From positions 5,877-69,876 of the forward strand of contig CAZELR010000017.1 of the NCBI GenBank assembly GCA_964513075.1: DNA of 64,000 nucleotides, read 5' to 3'. Position numbers and translations under genes: made by a program. Numbering within the stretch: the stretch's first letter is position 1; each line of letters begins with the position of its first letter. Source of the stretch: DAOUBP01 sp964513075. GTDB taxonomy: Bacteria; Chloroflexota; Anaerolineae; CG2-30-64-16. This document shows, one piece after another, positions 46,699-55,837 of the stretch. The notes under the pieces are model-generated. The model was not told the DNA's origin and made no database searches. It saw only the letters and a program-made list of their open reading frames with translations.

Positions 46699-48021
46699 CT
46701 ACGCCTCTGCTGCTGCCTCGCCGTTGTACCCTCGTCCAATACCTCTGTAGAGAAAACCGGCTTCCCACATGGTCTTCGGCTCATAGACATTCCGCCCATC
46801 GATGAAAACCGGCGTTCGCATCAGAGAGCGCAGCCGCGGCAGGTCCAGGTGCTTGAATTCGTTCCATTCGGTCAGCAATAGCAGAGCGTCCGCCCCTTCA
46901 GCCACCTCATAGGGGCTCTTAACCAAAGACAGCTCCGGCGCGACTCGCTCGACCACCGGCATTGATACGGGATCGTATCCTTTGACCTCCGCGCCCTCAC
47001 GCCGCAAGATGCTGGCAATCTCAAGGCTGGGCGCATCGCGCATATCATCGGTGTTAGGCTTAAAAGCCAAGCCCAACAGGCCGATGCGCTTACCCTGCAA
47101 TGTGCCCAACAGGTCACGCAGCTTCTGCACAGCCAGCCGGCGCTGGTCGCGGTTGATCTCCATGACGGCCCGCAGCAACGCCGGATGTGCGCCGTGCAGT
47201 AGGCCCATGTACTCCAGAGCCTTAACATCCTTGGGGAAACAACTGCCCCCATACCCCAGCCCCGCGTCCAAAAACGCACGGCCAATGCGCTTGTCGTAGC
47301 CCATGCCGGCCGCGACTTCCTTGACGTCCGCACCCAGCTTCTCGCAGATATTGGCGATCTCATTGATGAAGGAGATGCGCGTGGCCAGAAAAGCGTTAGA
47401 CGCATACTTAATCATTTCTGCAGTGCGTAAGTCAGTGAGCACGATCGGCGCGCGCAACGGCAGGTGCAGTTGGGCCACCTTCTCGGCCGCCTCGCGGTCC
47501 AATGAGCCCAGAACCACGCGGTCAGGACTGCTGAAATCGGTCAGCGCCGAACCTTCACGCAGGAACTCGGGACATGACACCACCGAAAAACCGATGGGCT
47601 GCGCCTGATGCTTGCGGATGATGTCGGCCACCCAGTCGCCGGTGCCAACCGGCACCGTGCTCTTGTTGATGATAATCAGCGGGTGATCCATCGTCTGGGC
47701 AATGGTCTCGGCAGCCATCCTCACATACTGTAAGTCAGCTTCACCGTCGACCCCAGAAGGGGTGCCCACCGCAATAAACACGAATTCGGCATCGGCCAAT
47801 CCCGCAGCATAGGAGGTGGTAAAAGACAGCCGGCCGGCTGCTACGTTACGCCGGACCACCTCTTCCAGGCCTGGCTCGTAGATAGGAGTGCCCCCACCTT
47901 GCAGGATCTCGATCTTGCGGGGATCAATGTCGATACACGTGACCCTGTTGCCAAGATCGGCAAAACAGGTGCCCGTGACCAAGCCGACGTAACCGGTGCC
48001 GATGACTGCAATGCTCTTCAT
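46699..48021 (-). CDS. ugd: UDP-glucose/GDP-mannose 6-dehydrogenase
   Basis: Oxidises a nucleotide sugar to the uronic acid with two NAD+. The 440-residue protein starts with SIAVIGTGYVGLVTGTCFAD, has GTPSGVDGEADL, INKSTVPVGT and the catalytic Cys261 in GLGYGGSCFPKDVKAL. The start at 48021 (GAGG upstream) gives the dinucleotide fold at the N-terminus. It begins 1 nt after the flippase-like gene ends, so the two are coupled, consistent with making an exported uronic-acid polymer or glycolipid. Confidence 0.95.
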   Translation of the reverse strand: MKSIAVIGTGYVGLVTGTCFADLGNRVTCIDIDPRKIEILQGGGTPIYEPGLEEVVRRNVAAGRLSFTTSYAAGLADAEFVFIAVGTPSGVDGEADLQYVRMAAETIAQTMDHPLIIINKSTVPVGTGDWVADIIRKHQAQPIGFSVVSCPEFLREGSALTDFSSPDRVVLGSLDREAAEKVAQLHLPLRAPIVLTDLRTAEMIKYASNAFLATRISFINEIANICEKLGADVKEVAAGMGYDKRIGRAFLDAGLGYGGSCFPKDVKALEYMGLLHGAHPALLRAVMEINRDQRRLAVQKLRDLLGTLQGKRIGLLGLAFKPNTDDMRDAPSLEIASILRREGAEVKGYDPVSMPVVERVAPELSLVKSPYEVAEGADALLLLTEWNEFKHLDLPRLRSLMRTPVFIDGRNVYEPKTMWEAGFLYRGIGRGYNGEAAAEA

Positions 48022-48022
48022 G

Positions 48023-49024
48023 CTATTGGTCCTCTTTCTTTTCAAAATCGCGCCATTTCACACCCTGGCGCCACATGTAGAACGCACCCAATACAGTGAT
48101 CGGGAACCACAATGCCACATGCAACACCGCGGTATATCCAAAGGCCAACCCATAGTCAATGCCCAACGCTTCCAACACGCGCGCCCCTACCTCGAAGGTG
48201 CCGATATAGCCGGGCGCCGACGGCAGCGTGGTAGTCAAGTTGACCACACCATTCATCAACATCAGTCCGATGAAGCTAACCGCAAACGGGAAGGCATGCA
48301 TTACAAACCAGTACTTCACCGTTTCGGTGAGCCAAATCACCAACGAAGTAACGAACACCATCAGCACATCAGTCGGGTTGCGCAAGAAGCGCAGCCCCTC
48401 CATGAACCGCTGATAAAAGCCATCCAACGGCGCCCGGAACCGCGCCGGCACCAAACGATCGGCGAAGAAAGCATAGACGACCCCGACCCGCCGCGCATCG
48501 AAAGCCATCCAAAAAAAGATCACCAGTGCCACAAAAAACAGCACGCTAAACCCGCTGACCGCCGTACGATAGATGGACGGGATGTGCTCAGCACCGACAA
48601 AGGGCAGCGCAAAGAAGACAAACAACAGCATCACCAAGCCGTCGAAGACGCGTTCGATGATGATGGTGGCCAGTGATGCACTGACGCTGATTCCCTCGTT
48701 GCGGCGCAGCACAAACGCGCGAATCACCTCGCCAGCACGTGCGGGGTAGACGTTGTTGCCGAAATAACCGATGCAGACGACGGGAAACAGCCGTCTCAAC
48801 GGAACTGCCTTGATAGGACGCAGCAAGTAGTGCCAGCGCCAGGTGCGCGCCCACACGGCCACAAAATACACGGCCACTCCAGGCACAATCCACCAGTAAT
48901 TCGCACCTCGCAGCGCGGCCAGCGCATCATCGATCTCCAGCCCTTGCAGGGCGAGCCAGAGAAACACCACGCTGACCAGAACGCCGAAGAGAATCTTCCA
49001 ACGCTTACACAGAAAGTCTTTCAA
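48023..49024 (-). CDS. Flippase-like integral membrane protein (LPG synthase TM/UPF0104 family)
   Basis: A 333-residue protein with about eight membrane helices. Diagnostic motifs are GYFGNNVYPARAGEVIRAFVL and LPSAPGYIGTFEVG, both typical of the lysylphosphatidylglycerol-synthetase transmembrane region family found in glycolipid and polysaccharide loci. It lacks the soluble synthetase domain. Context with ugd and a GT39-like enzyme suggests export or modification of a lipid-linked sugar. Confidence 0.88.
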   Translation of the reverse strand: MKDFLCKRWKILFGVLVSVVFLWLALQGLEIDDALAALRGANYWWIVPGVAVYFVAVWARTWRWHYLLRPIKAVPLRRLFPVVCIGYFGNNVYPARAGEVIRAFVLRRNEGISVSASLATIIIERVFDGLVMLLFVFFALPFVGAEHIPSIYRTAVSGFSVLFFVALVIFFWMAFDARRVGVVYAFFADRLVPARFRAPLDGFYQRFMEGLRFLRNPTDVLMVFVTSLVIWLTETVKYWFVMHAFPFAVSFIGLMLMNGVVNLTTTLPSAPGYIGTFEVGARVLEALGIDYGLAFGYTAVLHVALWFPITVLGAFYMWRQGVKWRDFEKKEDQ

Positions 49025-49057
49025 AGCAACCCCACATCATCATGCACGATACAGAAC

Positions 49058-49090
49058 AGAAACCAGGTTTCCCGCCGAAACCTGGTTTCT
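49058..49090. repeat. AAACCAGGTTT-family hairpin upstream of the flippase-like gene
   Basis: AGAAACCAGGTTT (49058-49070) and AAACCTGGTTTCT (49078-49090), 33 nt before the start codon, between two genes in the same direction. Confidence 0.8.
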
Positions 49091-49116
49091 TCAGTTCTGA
49101 CCTGATCGGTTGAGAA

Positions 49117-49374
49117 TCAGGCTTCCACCGCTGCCGGCTGAGGCAACACGATGCCTGTCTTTCCCAGCACCTTCTCCACGGCCATAGTGTGACTGCACAC
49201 CCCACGCTGCGTGAAGAAGTCACACCCACACTGCCACACGCCCTGACTGAAGCCTACACGATAAGTCTGATGCTTGCCGTCGAACACAACTTCCAGACTG
49301 ATGAGAGTCATCCGCTCCGGCTCTTCCGAATACTCTCGAGCCTTGCTGATCTTGGCGATCATCGCCGAATCCAT
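49117..49374 (-). CDS. Small SWIM-type zinc-finger protein
   Basis: An 85-residue protein whose C-terminal half has the SWIM pattern CxCx(n)CxH: WQCGCDFFTQRGVCSHTMAVEKVL. The N-terminal half is a short beta-rich region. SWIM domains bind DNA or proteins, often with recombination or ATPase partners; here it is free-standing. AGGAGG precedes the ATG at 49374. It has a 150-nt leader with its own promoter, a short coding frame and a terminator. Confidence 0.8.
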   Translation of the reverse strand: MDSAMIAKISKAREYSEEPERMTLISLEVVFDGKHQTYRVGFSQGVWQCGCDFFTQRGVCSHTMAVEKVLGKTGIVLPQPAAVEA

Positions 49375-49419
49375 TCCGCTGCCTCCTTTTGGCTCAGCAG
49401 CACAAAGATGACTGCTGGG

Positions 49420-49457
49420 CACAAAAAACACCGAAGCGCGATACGCTGCGGTGTTTA
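49420..49457 (-). terminator. Terminator inside the SWIM gene leader (attenuator)
   Basis: On the minus strand AAACACCG-cAGCG (from 49457) pairs with CGCTt-CGGTGTTT, followed by a T-run at 49427-49421. It lies between the promoter and the SWIM gene, and its first bases overlap the stop codon of the leader frame. It could also end transcription coming from the gene upstream. Confidence 0.75.
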
Positions 49458-49496
49458 GCCGAGAAACACATTCTCCAAGAAAGCACAGTGTCGCAT
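49455..49496 (-). CDS. Candidate 13-residue leader peptide of the SWIM gene
   Basis: ATG at 49496 opens a frame reading MRHCAFLENVFLG and ending in TAA at 49455-49457. AAGGAGG lies 11 nt upstream. The stop codon is part of the 5' arm of the terminator, so a ribosome that finishes the leader would cover that arm. Whether the peptide is made is unknown. Confidence 0.5.
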   Translation of the reverse strand: MRHCAFLENVFLG

Positions 49497-49531
49497 GCCA
49501 GGTTTACCCTCCTTGGCACTGAAGCAACCCT

Positions 49532-49560
49532 AGTATACTCTTGCCGCATGCGATTGTCAA
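49532..49560 (-). promoter_or_regulatory. Consensus sigma-70 promoter of the SWIM gene leader
   Basis: TTGACA (49555-49560), 17 nt, TATACT (49532-49537) on the minus strand; start near 49525. Confidence 0.78.
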
Positions 49561-49599
49561 ACGGCCCTACCCCCCGGCTACTCAACGCTTGCTGTACGT

Positions 49600-50940
49600 T
49601 CATTGCCCTGCTGCCGCTGTCGGCGTCGATTGGGATGAATCAGAACCCGCCAGCAGGTAGAACCGCTGCCCTCGTACATCTTGAGCCACAATCGTCAACC
49701 CTGCGCCCCCCTGGCGTGCCCAAAGCTGGCGCGACGCCTCAGCGAGCTGCTCGCTAAGGAGCGCCTCTGCCTGCTGGTCGTGGAACAAGCCCAGGCGCGA
49801 CCATAGCACACCTTGCCGCAGCAACTCCACCCGAGCTTGAACAGCCTCAAGAGCGTCGAGCGTGTCGAGCTGTTGGCCATAACCGTTGATGAGCGCAGTG
49901 ACCGTCTGAGCCAATGCCTGACCGATTGCGGAACCTTGTTGTTCCCATTCAGGCACCAACGAAACACCGTAACCGAGGCTGGCTACACGATATTTAACTG
50001 ACAGCCAGGTCATCTGATCGTGCAGCAACGCCAGGCGATCGGCCAGCTCCAACCCTTCAGCACCAGCGTAGAACTCGCTGCGCGCGGCGTCCTCATCTGA
50101 CAAAGCCTGTCCCAAAGCCTGGGCCAGCGTCGTGCGCGTACTGGGCTCACTGGCAAGCCAACGGGCCGCCAGGTTAGCAGCCGCACCTTGCCGGGCGGCC
50201 AATGCCCCCACCACGGGTTGCGGCAATACCACCGCACCACGCAAGCTCGGCAAAAGCTGTGCGGCCGACTGCACGCTGATCCCCGTTCCGGCCGTGTAGG
50301 TCGCGATCTGGCTCTGCAGCGTTGCTGCGATCTGCGCCTCACCCAGCTCTTCATACGCGTCAACAACCTGGGTCAACACATTGCGCCGTTGTGCTGGCAG
50401 CAAGGTCAAACTGTAACGCGCGATATTCTCAGCCTGCGCCAAACCTAACGTGGCGATCCAGTCCCGCTGCAGATCGGCATAGCCGCGCGCCACCTGGAGC
50501 GACACATCGGCCCGAGCAACATCACTCAGAGAAGTGCCCAGGGTGGCCAGATCGAAGGCCGCCTGGTAACACACGGCGGCGCGGGCAGGATCCTGCTCCC
50601 GGTAGGTGCGCGCCAACAGCAGCCAACTGCCGCTGCGGGTGTTATCCGGCAGCAAGACACTGTAGACCAGGGTCGCATAGGCCGTCTCCGCCTCCCCGGC
50701 ATCGAGAGCCGCGCGAATGACGCGGTCATCCGGTTCTCCGGCCAGGGTTAGGACCGCCACGTCGGCTGCAATTCCTCCTGAGGATAACTCAGTTGCAGGA
50801 TCAACCCAACCGGTTGACGCGGCCGGTTGGCGGGAAAGGAGGAAATAGGCAGCCAGCAACGCAATACCTGCCAGCGCCAGCACCCCGGCCGCGATCCCCA
50901 AAAACAGCAACGATCGCTTCGAAAAACGCAATTGTTTCAT
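49600..50940 (-). CDS. Membrane-anchored helical-repeat protein of unknown function
   Basis: A 446-residue protein with a basic start and a single helix (LLFLGIAAGVLALAGIALLAAYFLL), then a mostly helical exported domain. Its first part resembles TPR-like repeats (AALDAGEAETAYATLVYSVL; ARTYREQDPARAAVCYQAAF). The C-terminus is Ser/Thr/Pro-rich. No catalytic motif. It has its own promoter with a hairpin close to the predicted transcript start and no close partner on this strand. Confidence 0.75.
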   Translation of the reverse strand: MKQLRFSKRSLLFLGIAAGVLALAGIALLAAYFLLSRQPAASTGWVDPATELSSGGIAADVAVLTLAGEPDDRVIRAALDAGEAETAYATLVYSVLLPDNTRSGSWLLLARTYREQDPARAAVCYQAAFDLATLGTSLSDVARADVSLQVARGYADLQRDWIATLGLAQAENIARYSLTLLPAQRRNVLTQVVDAYEELGEAQIAATLQSQIATYTAGTGISVQSAAQLLPSLRGAVVLPQPVVGALAARQGAAANLAARWLASEPSTRTTLAQALGQALSDEDAARSEFYAGAEGLELADRLALLHDQMTWLSVKYRVASLGYGVSLVPEWEQQGSAIGQALAQTVTALINGYGQQLDTLDALEAVQARVELLRQGVLWSRLGLFHDQQAEALLSEQLAEASRQLWARQGGAGLTIVAQDVRGQRFYLLAGSDSSQSTPTAAAGQ

Positions 50941-50956
50941 GCCCCCAAGCCTACAT

Positions 50957-50989
50957 AGAAACGAGGTTTCTGCGCGAAACCCGGTTTCT
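50957..50989. repeat. AAACCAGGTTT-family hairpin in the 5' leader of the helical-repeat gene
   Basis: AGAAACGAGGTTTC and GAAACCCGGTTTCT with one mismatch. On the minus strand it begins about 16 nt after the -10 box at 51005-51010 and ends 16 nt before the start codon. Confidence 0.8.
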
Positions 50990-51004
50990 CTTCACAGAGA
51001 AAAA

Positions 51005-51010
51005 AGTATA
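51005..51010 (-). promoter_or_regulatory. Extended -10 promoter of the helical-repeat gene
   Basis: TGCTATACT on the minus strand (TATACT 51005-51010, TG extension). No clear -35. Confidence 0.5.
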
Positions 51011-51056
51011 GCACCAATCATCTCAAACCGAGAAATCAAGCTCAGCGGGCGTCCGT

Positions 51057-51085
51057 TTGCACGATCCTTCTCCATGTGCTAAAAT
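51057..51085 (+). promoter_or_regulatory. Promoter of the first glycosidase gene
   Basis: TTGCAC (51057-51062), 17 nt, TAAAAT (51080-51085), with TG before the -10. Start near 51092. Confidence 0.6.
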
Positions 51086-51174
51086 CACCTTCACTATGCC
51101 CGAAGACTGAACACCCTGGCGACCAGACCTTAACCCAGGAGCAGGGCACACCCCTTCAGGAGTACGACAAAAGT

Positions 51175-54100
51175 ATGGCAGTCAATTCTAAACCCAGGCT
51201 ATCCCGTCTGACGCGTTGGCTGGAAGACAAGACCAGCGGGCGGATCATCAACTTCGCGATCATCCCGCTGCTGCTCATCGCGTCGTTGCTGCTGCCGCCT
51301 ATCTCGGCGGCGCAACGCGTGGCCGACCTGGGCACCTCGCGCATCACCTCGGAGGGCGGTGCGATCGGGGATCCAGATGGCACACAGGTGCTCATCCTAC
51401 CCGGCGCGGCCGTCAAGCCATTCCGGGCCAACATCTCATCCGTATCTCGCGTCAGCTTCCTGGAAGGCAGCGCGGGCGCGGATCTGGCCGAGGCAGCCCG
51501 CGCCATCCCGGCGCGCCTGGTGGCCAAAAGCCCCTTCTACCAATTGAAGCTGCGGGGCGAGCCGCCTGCGGAATCTACCTGGGTAATCCCCATTCCGAAC
51601 GACAGCGAACCCTACGAAACCCTTGATCTCTATACCTGGGACGCAGCGTCGAAGAGCTGGCAGTGGCTTCCGCACAAGATCATCTCGGAAGATGACCAGA
51701 TCGAAAGCCGCACCCCCACGCTACCGACCTCGGTGATGGTGATGCAAACCAATCCCGAGCCGGCCCAAGCGATGGCTGATCTGGCCCTTGCCAACCAACT
51801 CCCGCAGGATGCAACCAGCGCCCTGGCCGAGATTCATCCCATCGGCCTGTACCTCGGCAGCAACGGCGCAGTAGATGGGGCCACCGACGCGACCTTTGAT
51901 CAACTGGCCGGCGCTTTTGCCGTGATGCCGGTCATTCGCAACTACGATGGTCCCATCGTCCGCACCGACCTGCTAGCTAACATGTTGGTGGACATGGCAC
52001 AGCGCGACGCGCACGTGAATGCGTTGGTCAGCCTGGCCGTGGGCAATCTCTACAAGGGCATAGACATCGACTATCGCGGCCTGGACAAAAATCTAAGCGG
52101 CGAGTTCAATCAGTTCCTCAAAGCTCTGGCCGACAGGCTGCATAAAGAGGGCAAGACGCTCAGCGTACGCGTTGACACACCGACTCAAGTGGCTGAAGAC
52201 CGTTGGGACACGGGGCCCTACCAATGGTATGCCTTGGGCATGATTGCCGACACCATCAAAATTCCGGCGCCGGTGGACCCCAACGCGTATATCACAGGCG
52301 GCCAGTTCGATGCGCTGTTGAATTACGCGGTGGGTCAGGTCGATCGGTCGAAACTCCAGATGGTATTCTCCGGCCGCAGCATCGAGCAGGCCGGCAATTA
52401 CCTGTTGCAGAAAAGCTACTCCGACGCATTGCAACCTCTCATTGGTCGCGTATCCGCGGACCTAGCCGTAGTCGAGCCGGGTCAGCCGCTGAACCTGGCG
52501 CTGGTATCCAGTCGCCCCACCAGCGGCCTGGTGTACGACCCCAACATCGGCACGTACGTCTATCGTTATCAGGATGACCAGGGCAACGCGCGCACCGTCT
52601 GGCTGGAAAACGCAGCCAGCCTCAGCCACAAGCTCAATATGCTCAAAAACTACGGTCTGCAGGGCTTCACGGTGGAGAATCTACCCGGTGATGGGGTTGA
52701 TACCGACCTGTGGACGCTGATGCGCGACTACCAGCAGGGCAGCGCCCAGCCATTCCAGAGCGATTTCCAGGTCGAGTACACGGTCAAGAGCAGCACGGGC
52801 CAAACCGTGAGCCAGGTGCGGCCGTTAACCGATCCCAAAATCGCGTTGGCTGCACCTCTGGACGCGGGGACGTTGCAGATCGAAGCCATCGTCAAGGACC
52901 GCGGACAGGTAGTGGCGCAGGCCGAGACCGGCCCTGAGGTAGCCGTGGCCACCTATACGCCTGTGGCCACCCCGACGCCTGAATTCACGCCGACGCCGGT
53001 TCCCAGCCCCACGCCGGCATATACCGAGCTCACCGCCCGGTCCGCCGCTAACGTTCGCTCCGGTCCCAGCACCGCCTATGCCCGGATCGGACAATTGAGA
53101 GCCGGCGCCACCTATCGCGTCACCGGCATGAACGACGCCGCCAGCTGGTGGCAGATCGAGTATGATGGCAAGCAGGGGTGGGTTTCCGGTGACGTAGCGA
53201 GCATAGCGGGCAATACCGGCGCGGTCTCCGTGGTGGAGGTTGCGCCGCCGCCTACCGCCGTGCCGCAAGTAGCCAGCGCGGCTCCTGCTCCTGTAGTCTC
53301 TGCCGGTGCCAGCTACCCCGCCGCACCCGGCAGCTTCGGCTACGGCGTCCAGATCGATCCCTGGGGCGATCGCGGCAGAGCCGTCGCCGCCATCAGGAGC
53401 ATGGGGTTTGGCTGGGTCAAGGTCCAAATACCCTGGAAGAACTTCGAAGGCTCGCCTGGATCACGCAGTTATGCCGACGATATTATCGATCAGCTCTCCG
53501 GCGCCGGGCTGAACGTCCTGGCCAGTATCGTGAAAGCCCCCGACTGGGCTCGACCAGGCAACACCGACCGAAGTGTGGAGGGTCCACCGGAAAACCCTCA
53601 AACCTATGCTGATTACGTCGGCGCGTTCGCCGCGGCCAACAAAGGCAAGGTCAAGGCTATCGAAGTGTGGAACGAGCAGAACCTTTGGTACGAATGGGGC
53701 AATGAGCCGTTGAGCGCCAGTCGTTATGTCGATCTTTTGTGTCGCGCCTACGCCTCCATCAAGGCTGCCGATTCCAGCATCTCCGTCATCGCCGGCGCAC
53801 TGACCCCGACCGGCGTGAACGATGGCAAGGTCGCCATCGACGATGTGACTTATCTGCAGCAGATGTACGCAGCGGGCGCCAAACGCTGCTCCGATGGGAT
53901 CGGTGCGCATCCCAGCGGCTACAACAACCCGCCCGACGCCAAGATGGGCTACAGCAACCCGGCGGAACCAAGCTTCAAGAACCACCCGAGCTTCTTCTTC
54001 CGAGACACTATGGAGCGCTACCGCGCCGTCATGGTCGCGAACGGCGACACGGGCAAACGCGTCTGGCCTACCGAATTCGGCTGGGCCTCCACGCCAAACC

Positions 54101-54315
54101 CGCATCCCGGCTACGAATACGCCGCCCAGAACACCGAGCAGGAACAGGCCGAGTTCATTGTCCGCGCGTATCAGATGGCAAGGAGCTGGGGCTGGGTGGG
54201 ACCCATGTTCTTGTGGAATCTGGACTACAACCTCACCGCGCCCGATAAGGAGCTAGCCGCGTTCGGCATCATGGGCCGCCCCGCCCAAGGCGCGCTGGCA
54301 GGAATGGCTAAATAG
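51175..54315 (+). CDS. Large exported glycosidase: GH18-like domain, SH3b domain, GH39/GH5-like domain
   Basis: A 1046-residue protein with an N-terminal membrane/signal segment (IINFAIIPLLLIASLLLPP). Residues 190-500 resemble a GH18/spore-hydrolase barrel; the active-site strand reads GIDIDYRG and lacks the usual final catalytic Glu. A Thr/Pro linker leads to an SH3b domain (ANVRSGPSTAYARIG...GWVSGDVA, about 620-680). The C-terminal barrel (about 720-1046) has VWNEQN with Glu834 and PTEFGW with Glu967, acid/base and nucleophile of clan A glycosidases. SH3b suggests cell-wall binding. The next two genes are paralogs of the last barrel. Confidence 0.82.
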   Translation: MAVNSKPRLSRLTRWLEDKTSGRIINFAIIPLLLIASLLLPPISAAQRVADLGTSRITSEGGAIGDPDGTQVLILPGAAVKPFRANISSVSRVSFLEGSAGADLAEAARAIPARLVAKSPFYQLKLRGEPPAESTWVIPIPNDSEPYETLDLYTWDAASKSWQWLPHKIISEDDQIESRTPTLPTSVMVMQTNPEPAQAMADLALANQLPQDATSALAEIHPIGLYLGSNGAVDGATDATFDQLAGAFAVMPVIRNYDGPIVRTDLLANMLVDMAQRDAHVNALVSLAVGNLYKGIDIDYRGLDKNLSGEFNQFLKALADRLHKEGKTLSVRVDTPTQVAEDRWDTGPYQWYALGMIADTIKIPAPVDPNAYITGGQFDALLNYAVGQVDRSKLQMVFSGRSIEQAGNYLLQKSYSDALQPLIGRVSADLAVVEPGQPLNLALVSSRPTSGLVYDPNIGTYVYRYQDDQGNARTVWLENAASLSHKLNMLKNYGLQGFTVENLPGDGVDTDLWTLMRDYQQGSAQPFQSDFQVEYTVKSSTGQTVSQVRPLTDPKIALAAPLDAGTLQIEAIVKDRGQVVAQAETGPEVAVATYTPVATPTPEFTPTPVPSPTPAYTELTARSAANVRSGPSTAYARIGQLRAGATYRVTGMNDAASWWQIEYDGKQGWVSGDVASIAGNTGAVSVVEVAPPPTAVPQVASAAPAPVVSAGASYPAAPGSFGYGVQIDPWGDRGRAVAAIRSMGFGWVKVQIPWKNFEGSPGSRSYADDIIDQLSGAGLNVLASIVKAPDWARPGNTDRSVEGPPENPQTYADYVGAFAAANKGKVKAIEVWNEQNLWYEWGNEPLSASRYVDLLCRAYASIKAADSSISVIAGALTPTGVNDGKVAIDDVTYLQQMYAAGAKRCSDGIGAHPSGYNNPPDAKMGYSNPAEPSFKNHPSFFFRDTMERYRAVMVANGDTGKRVWPTEFGWASTPNPHPGYEYAAQNTEQEQAEFIVRAYQMARSWGWVGPMFLWNLDYNLTAPDKELAAFGIMGRPAQGALAGMAK

Positions 54316-54323
54316 TGACCCAG

Positions 54324-54369
54324 GAAACCAGGTTTCGCGACCTGACGGTCGTTCAAGAAACCTGGTTTC
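54324..54369. repeat. AAACCAGGTTT-family hairpin, long-loop form
   Basis: GAAACCAGGTTTC and GAAACCTGGTTTC enclose CGACC/GGTCG; the same loop as at 28871. It lies between the first two glycosidase genes, 40 nt before the second start. Confidence 0.8.
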
Positions 54370-54409
54370 TTAATTTTCCTCACCTCACATCGATGTCTGG
54401 AGAGAAAAA

Positions 54410-55813
54410 ATGTCCCTGAACCGCCCCGCCCACCAACGTAAGTGGATCGCCATCTGGCTGATCATCGCACTGCTGTCCCTCGCGCCAGGCGCGGCCGGCG
54501 CCTCCCCTGCGGCTGCCGACCCGCCCCAGGCCACCATCACAGCCGACGTATTGAACGTCCGCAGCGGACCCGGCACCGCTTATGCCGTCATCGGCAACAC
54601 GCGGGCCGGTCAGACGTTCAAGCTCACCGGCAAGAGCGAGGACGGCAAGTGGTGGCAGATCGACCTGAAAGGCAAGGCGGGCTGGGTGTCCGGCCAATGG
54701 GTCACGACGACCGGTCCGCTGGACGGGCTGGCCGTGGTGAAGGTCGCGGCGCCTCCCAAGCGCGCGGCGGCTGCGCCTGCAGTGGCGTCCCGCGCATCGA
54801 CACCCGGCTTCTTCGGCTACGGCATCCAGATCAACCCCGGCAACTTTCGAGAAGGCATCGGGAGAGTTCAAAATCTGGGTTTCTCGTGGGTGAAGTTTCA
54901 GCTGCCATGGAAGGACTTCGAAGGCGGCGGACCGGGTCAGCGCAACTGGCCAGATGACGTCGTCAGTGGTCTCAACAGCGCCGGTCTACAGATCCTGGCC
55001 AGCATCGTCAAGGCCCCGAATTGGGCCCGACCCGGCAACACCGACTTGGGCGTGGAAGGCCCGCCGGCAGATCCGGCCACCTATGCTAGCTTCGTGGGCG
55101 AATTCGCCAACCGCTATTGCGGTCGGGTGCAGGCCATCGAGGTCTGGAACGAGCAAAATCTACACTACGAGTGGGGCAATGAAACGCTGAGCGCAGCTCG
55201 CTACATGCAATTACTCAAAGCTGCGTATGGCGCCATCAAAGCGAACTGCCCCAGCATGATCGTAGTCAGCGGTGCGCCAACTCCCACCGGGGCCAACCCG
55301 CCGGCGGCCATCCGTGATACAACCTACCTGGAGCAGATGTATAAAGCGGGTCTGCGCAGCTACTGCGACGCGGTGGGCGCACATCCCAGCGGCTATGGCA
55401 ACCCGCCGGACAGCCGCTTCCAAGACTGGCAGGCAGGGAACTATTCGCGGCCTTCGCACGTCAGCGATCCGTCGTTCTATTTCCGCAACACCATGGAGCA
55501 ATACCGTAACATCATGGTGAAGTACGGCGATGGCAATAAGCGCATCTGGCCCACGGAGTTCGGGTGGGCCTCCACGGGCAGCCCGGTGGCCGGCTATGAA
55601 TACGCACTCTACAATTCAGAGCAGCAGCAAGGCGAGTATATCGTGCGCGCTTACCAGATGATGCGCAACTGGGGCTTCGTGGGCGTCGCGTTTCTGTGGA
55701 ACCTGGACTATAACATCACGAATCCCGGCTCCGAGCTGGCAGCCTTCGGCATCCAGGATCGGATCCCGTATGATATCATCCGCGCTGCACGCGGCAACGG
55801 AACGTTGCCCTAA
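54410..55813 (+). CDS. Exported SH3b plus GH39/GH5-like glycosidase
   Basis: A 467-residue paralog of the C-terminal half of the preceding protein. A signal peptide (WIAIWLIIALLSLAPGAAGA) is followed by an SH3b domain (LNVRSGPGTAYAVIG...GWVSGQW, residues 42-105) and the barrel, with Glu248 in VWNEQN and Glu383 in PTEFGW. GGAGAG precedes the ATG. The shared order SH3b-barrel and the shared HPSGYGNPPD-type loop show that the two arose by tandem duplication. Confidence 0.85.
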   Translation: MSLNRPAHQRKWIAIWLIIALLSLAPGAAGASPAAADPPQATITADVLNVRSGPGTAYAVIGNTRAGQTFKLTGKSEDGKWWQIDLKGKAGWVSGQWVTTTGPLDGLAVVKVAAPPKRAAAAPAVASRASTPGFFGYGIQINPGNFREGIGRVQNLGFSWVKFQLPWKDFEGGGPGQRNWPDDVVSGLNSAGLQILASIVKAPNWARPGNTDLGVEGPPADPATYASFVGEFANRYCGRVQAIEVWNEQNLHYEWGNETLSAARYMQLLKAAYGAIKANCPSMIVVSGAPTPTGANPPAAIRDTTYLEQMYKAGLRSYCDAVGAHPSGYGNPPDSRFQDWQAGNYSRPSHVSDPSFYFRNTMEQYRNIMVKYGDGNKRIWPTEFGWASTGSPVAGYEYALYNSEQQQGEYIVRAYQMMRNWGFVGVAFLWNLDYNITNPGSELAAFGIQDRIPYDIIRAARGNGTLP

Positions 55814-55837
55814 TAGACTTGGAGAAACCTAGTAGAG

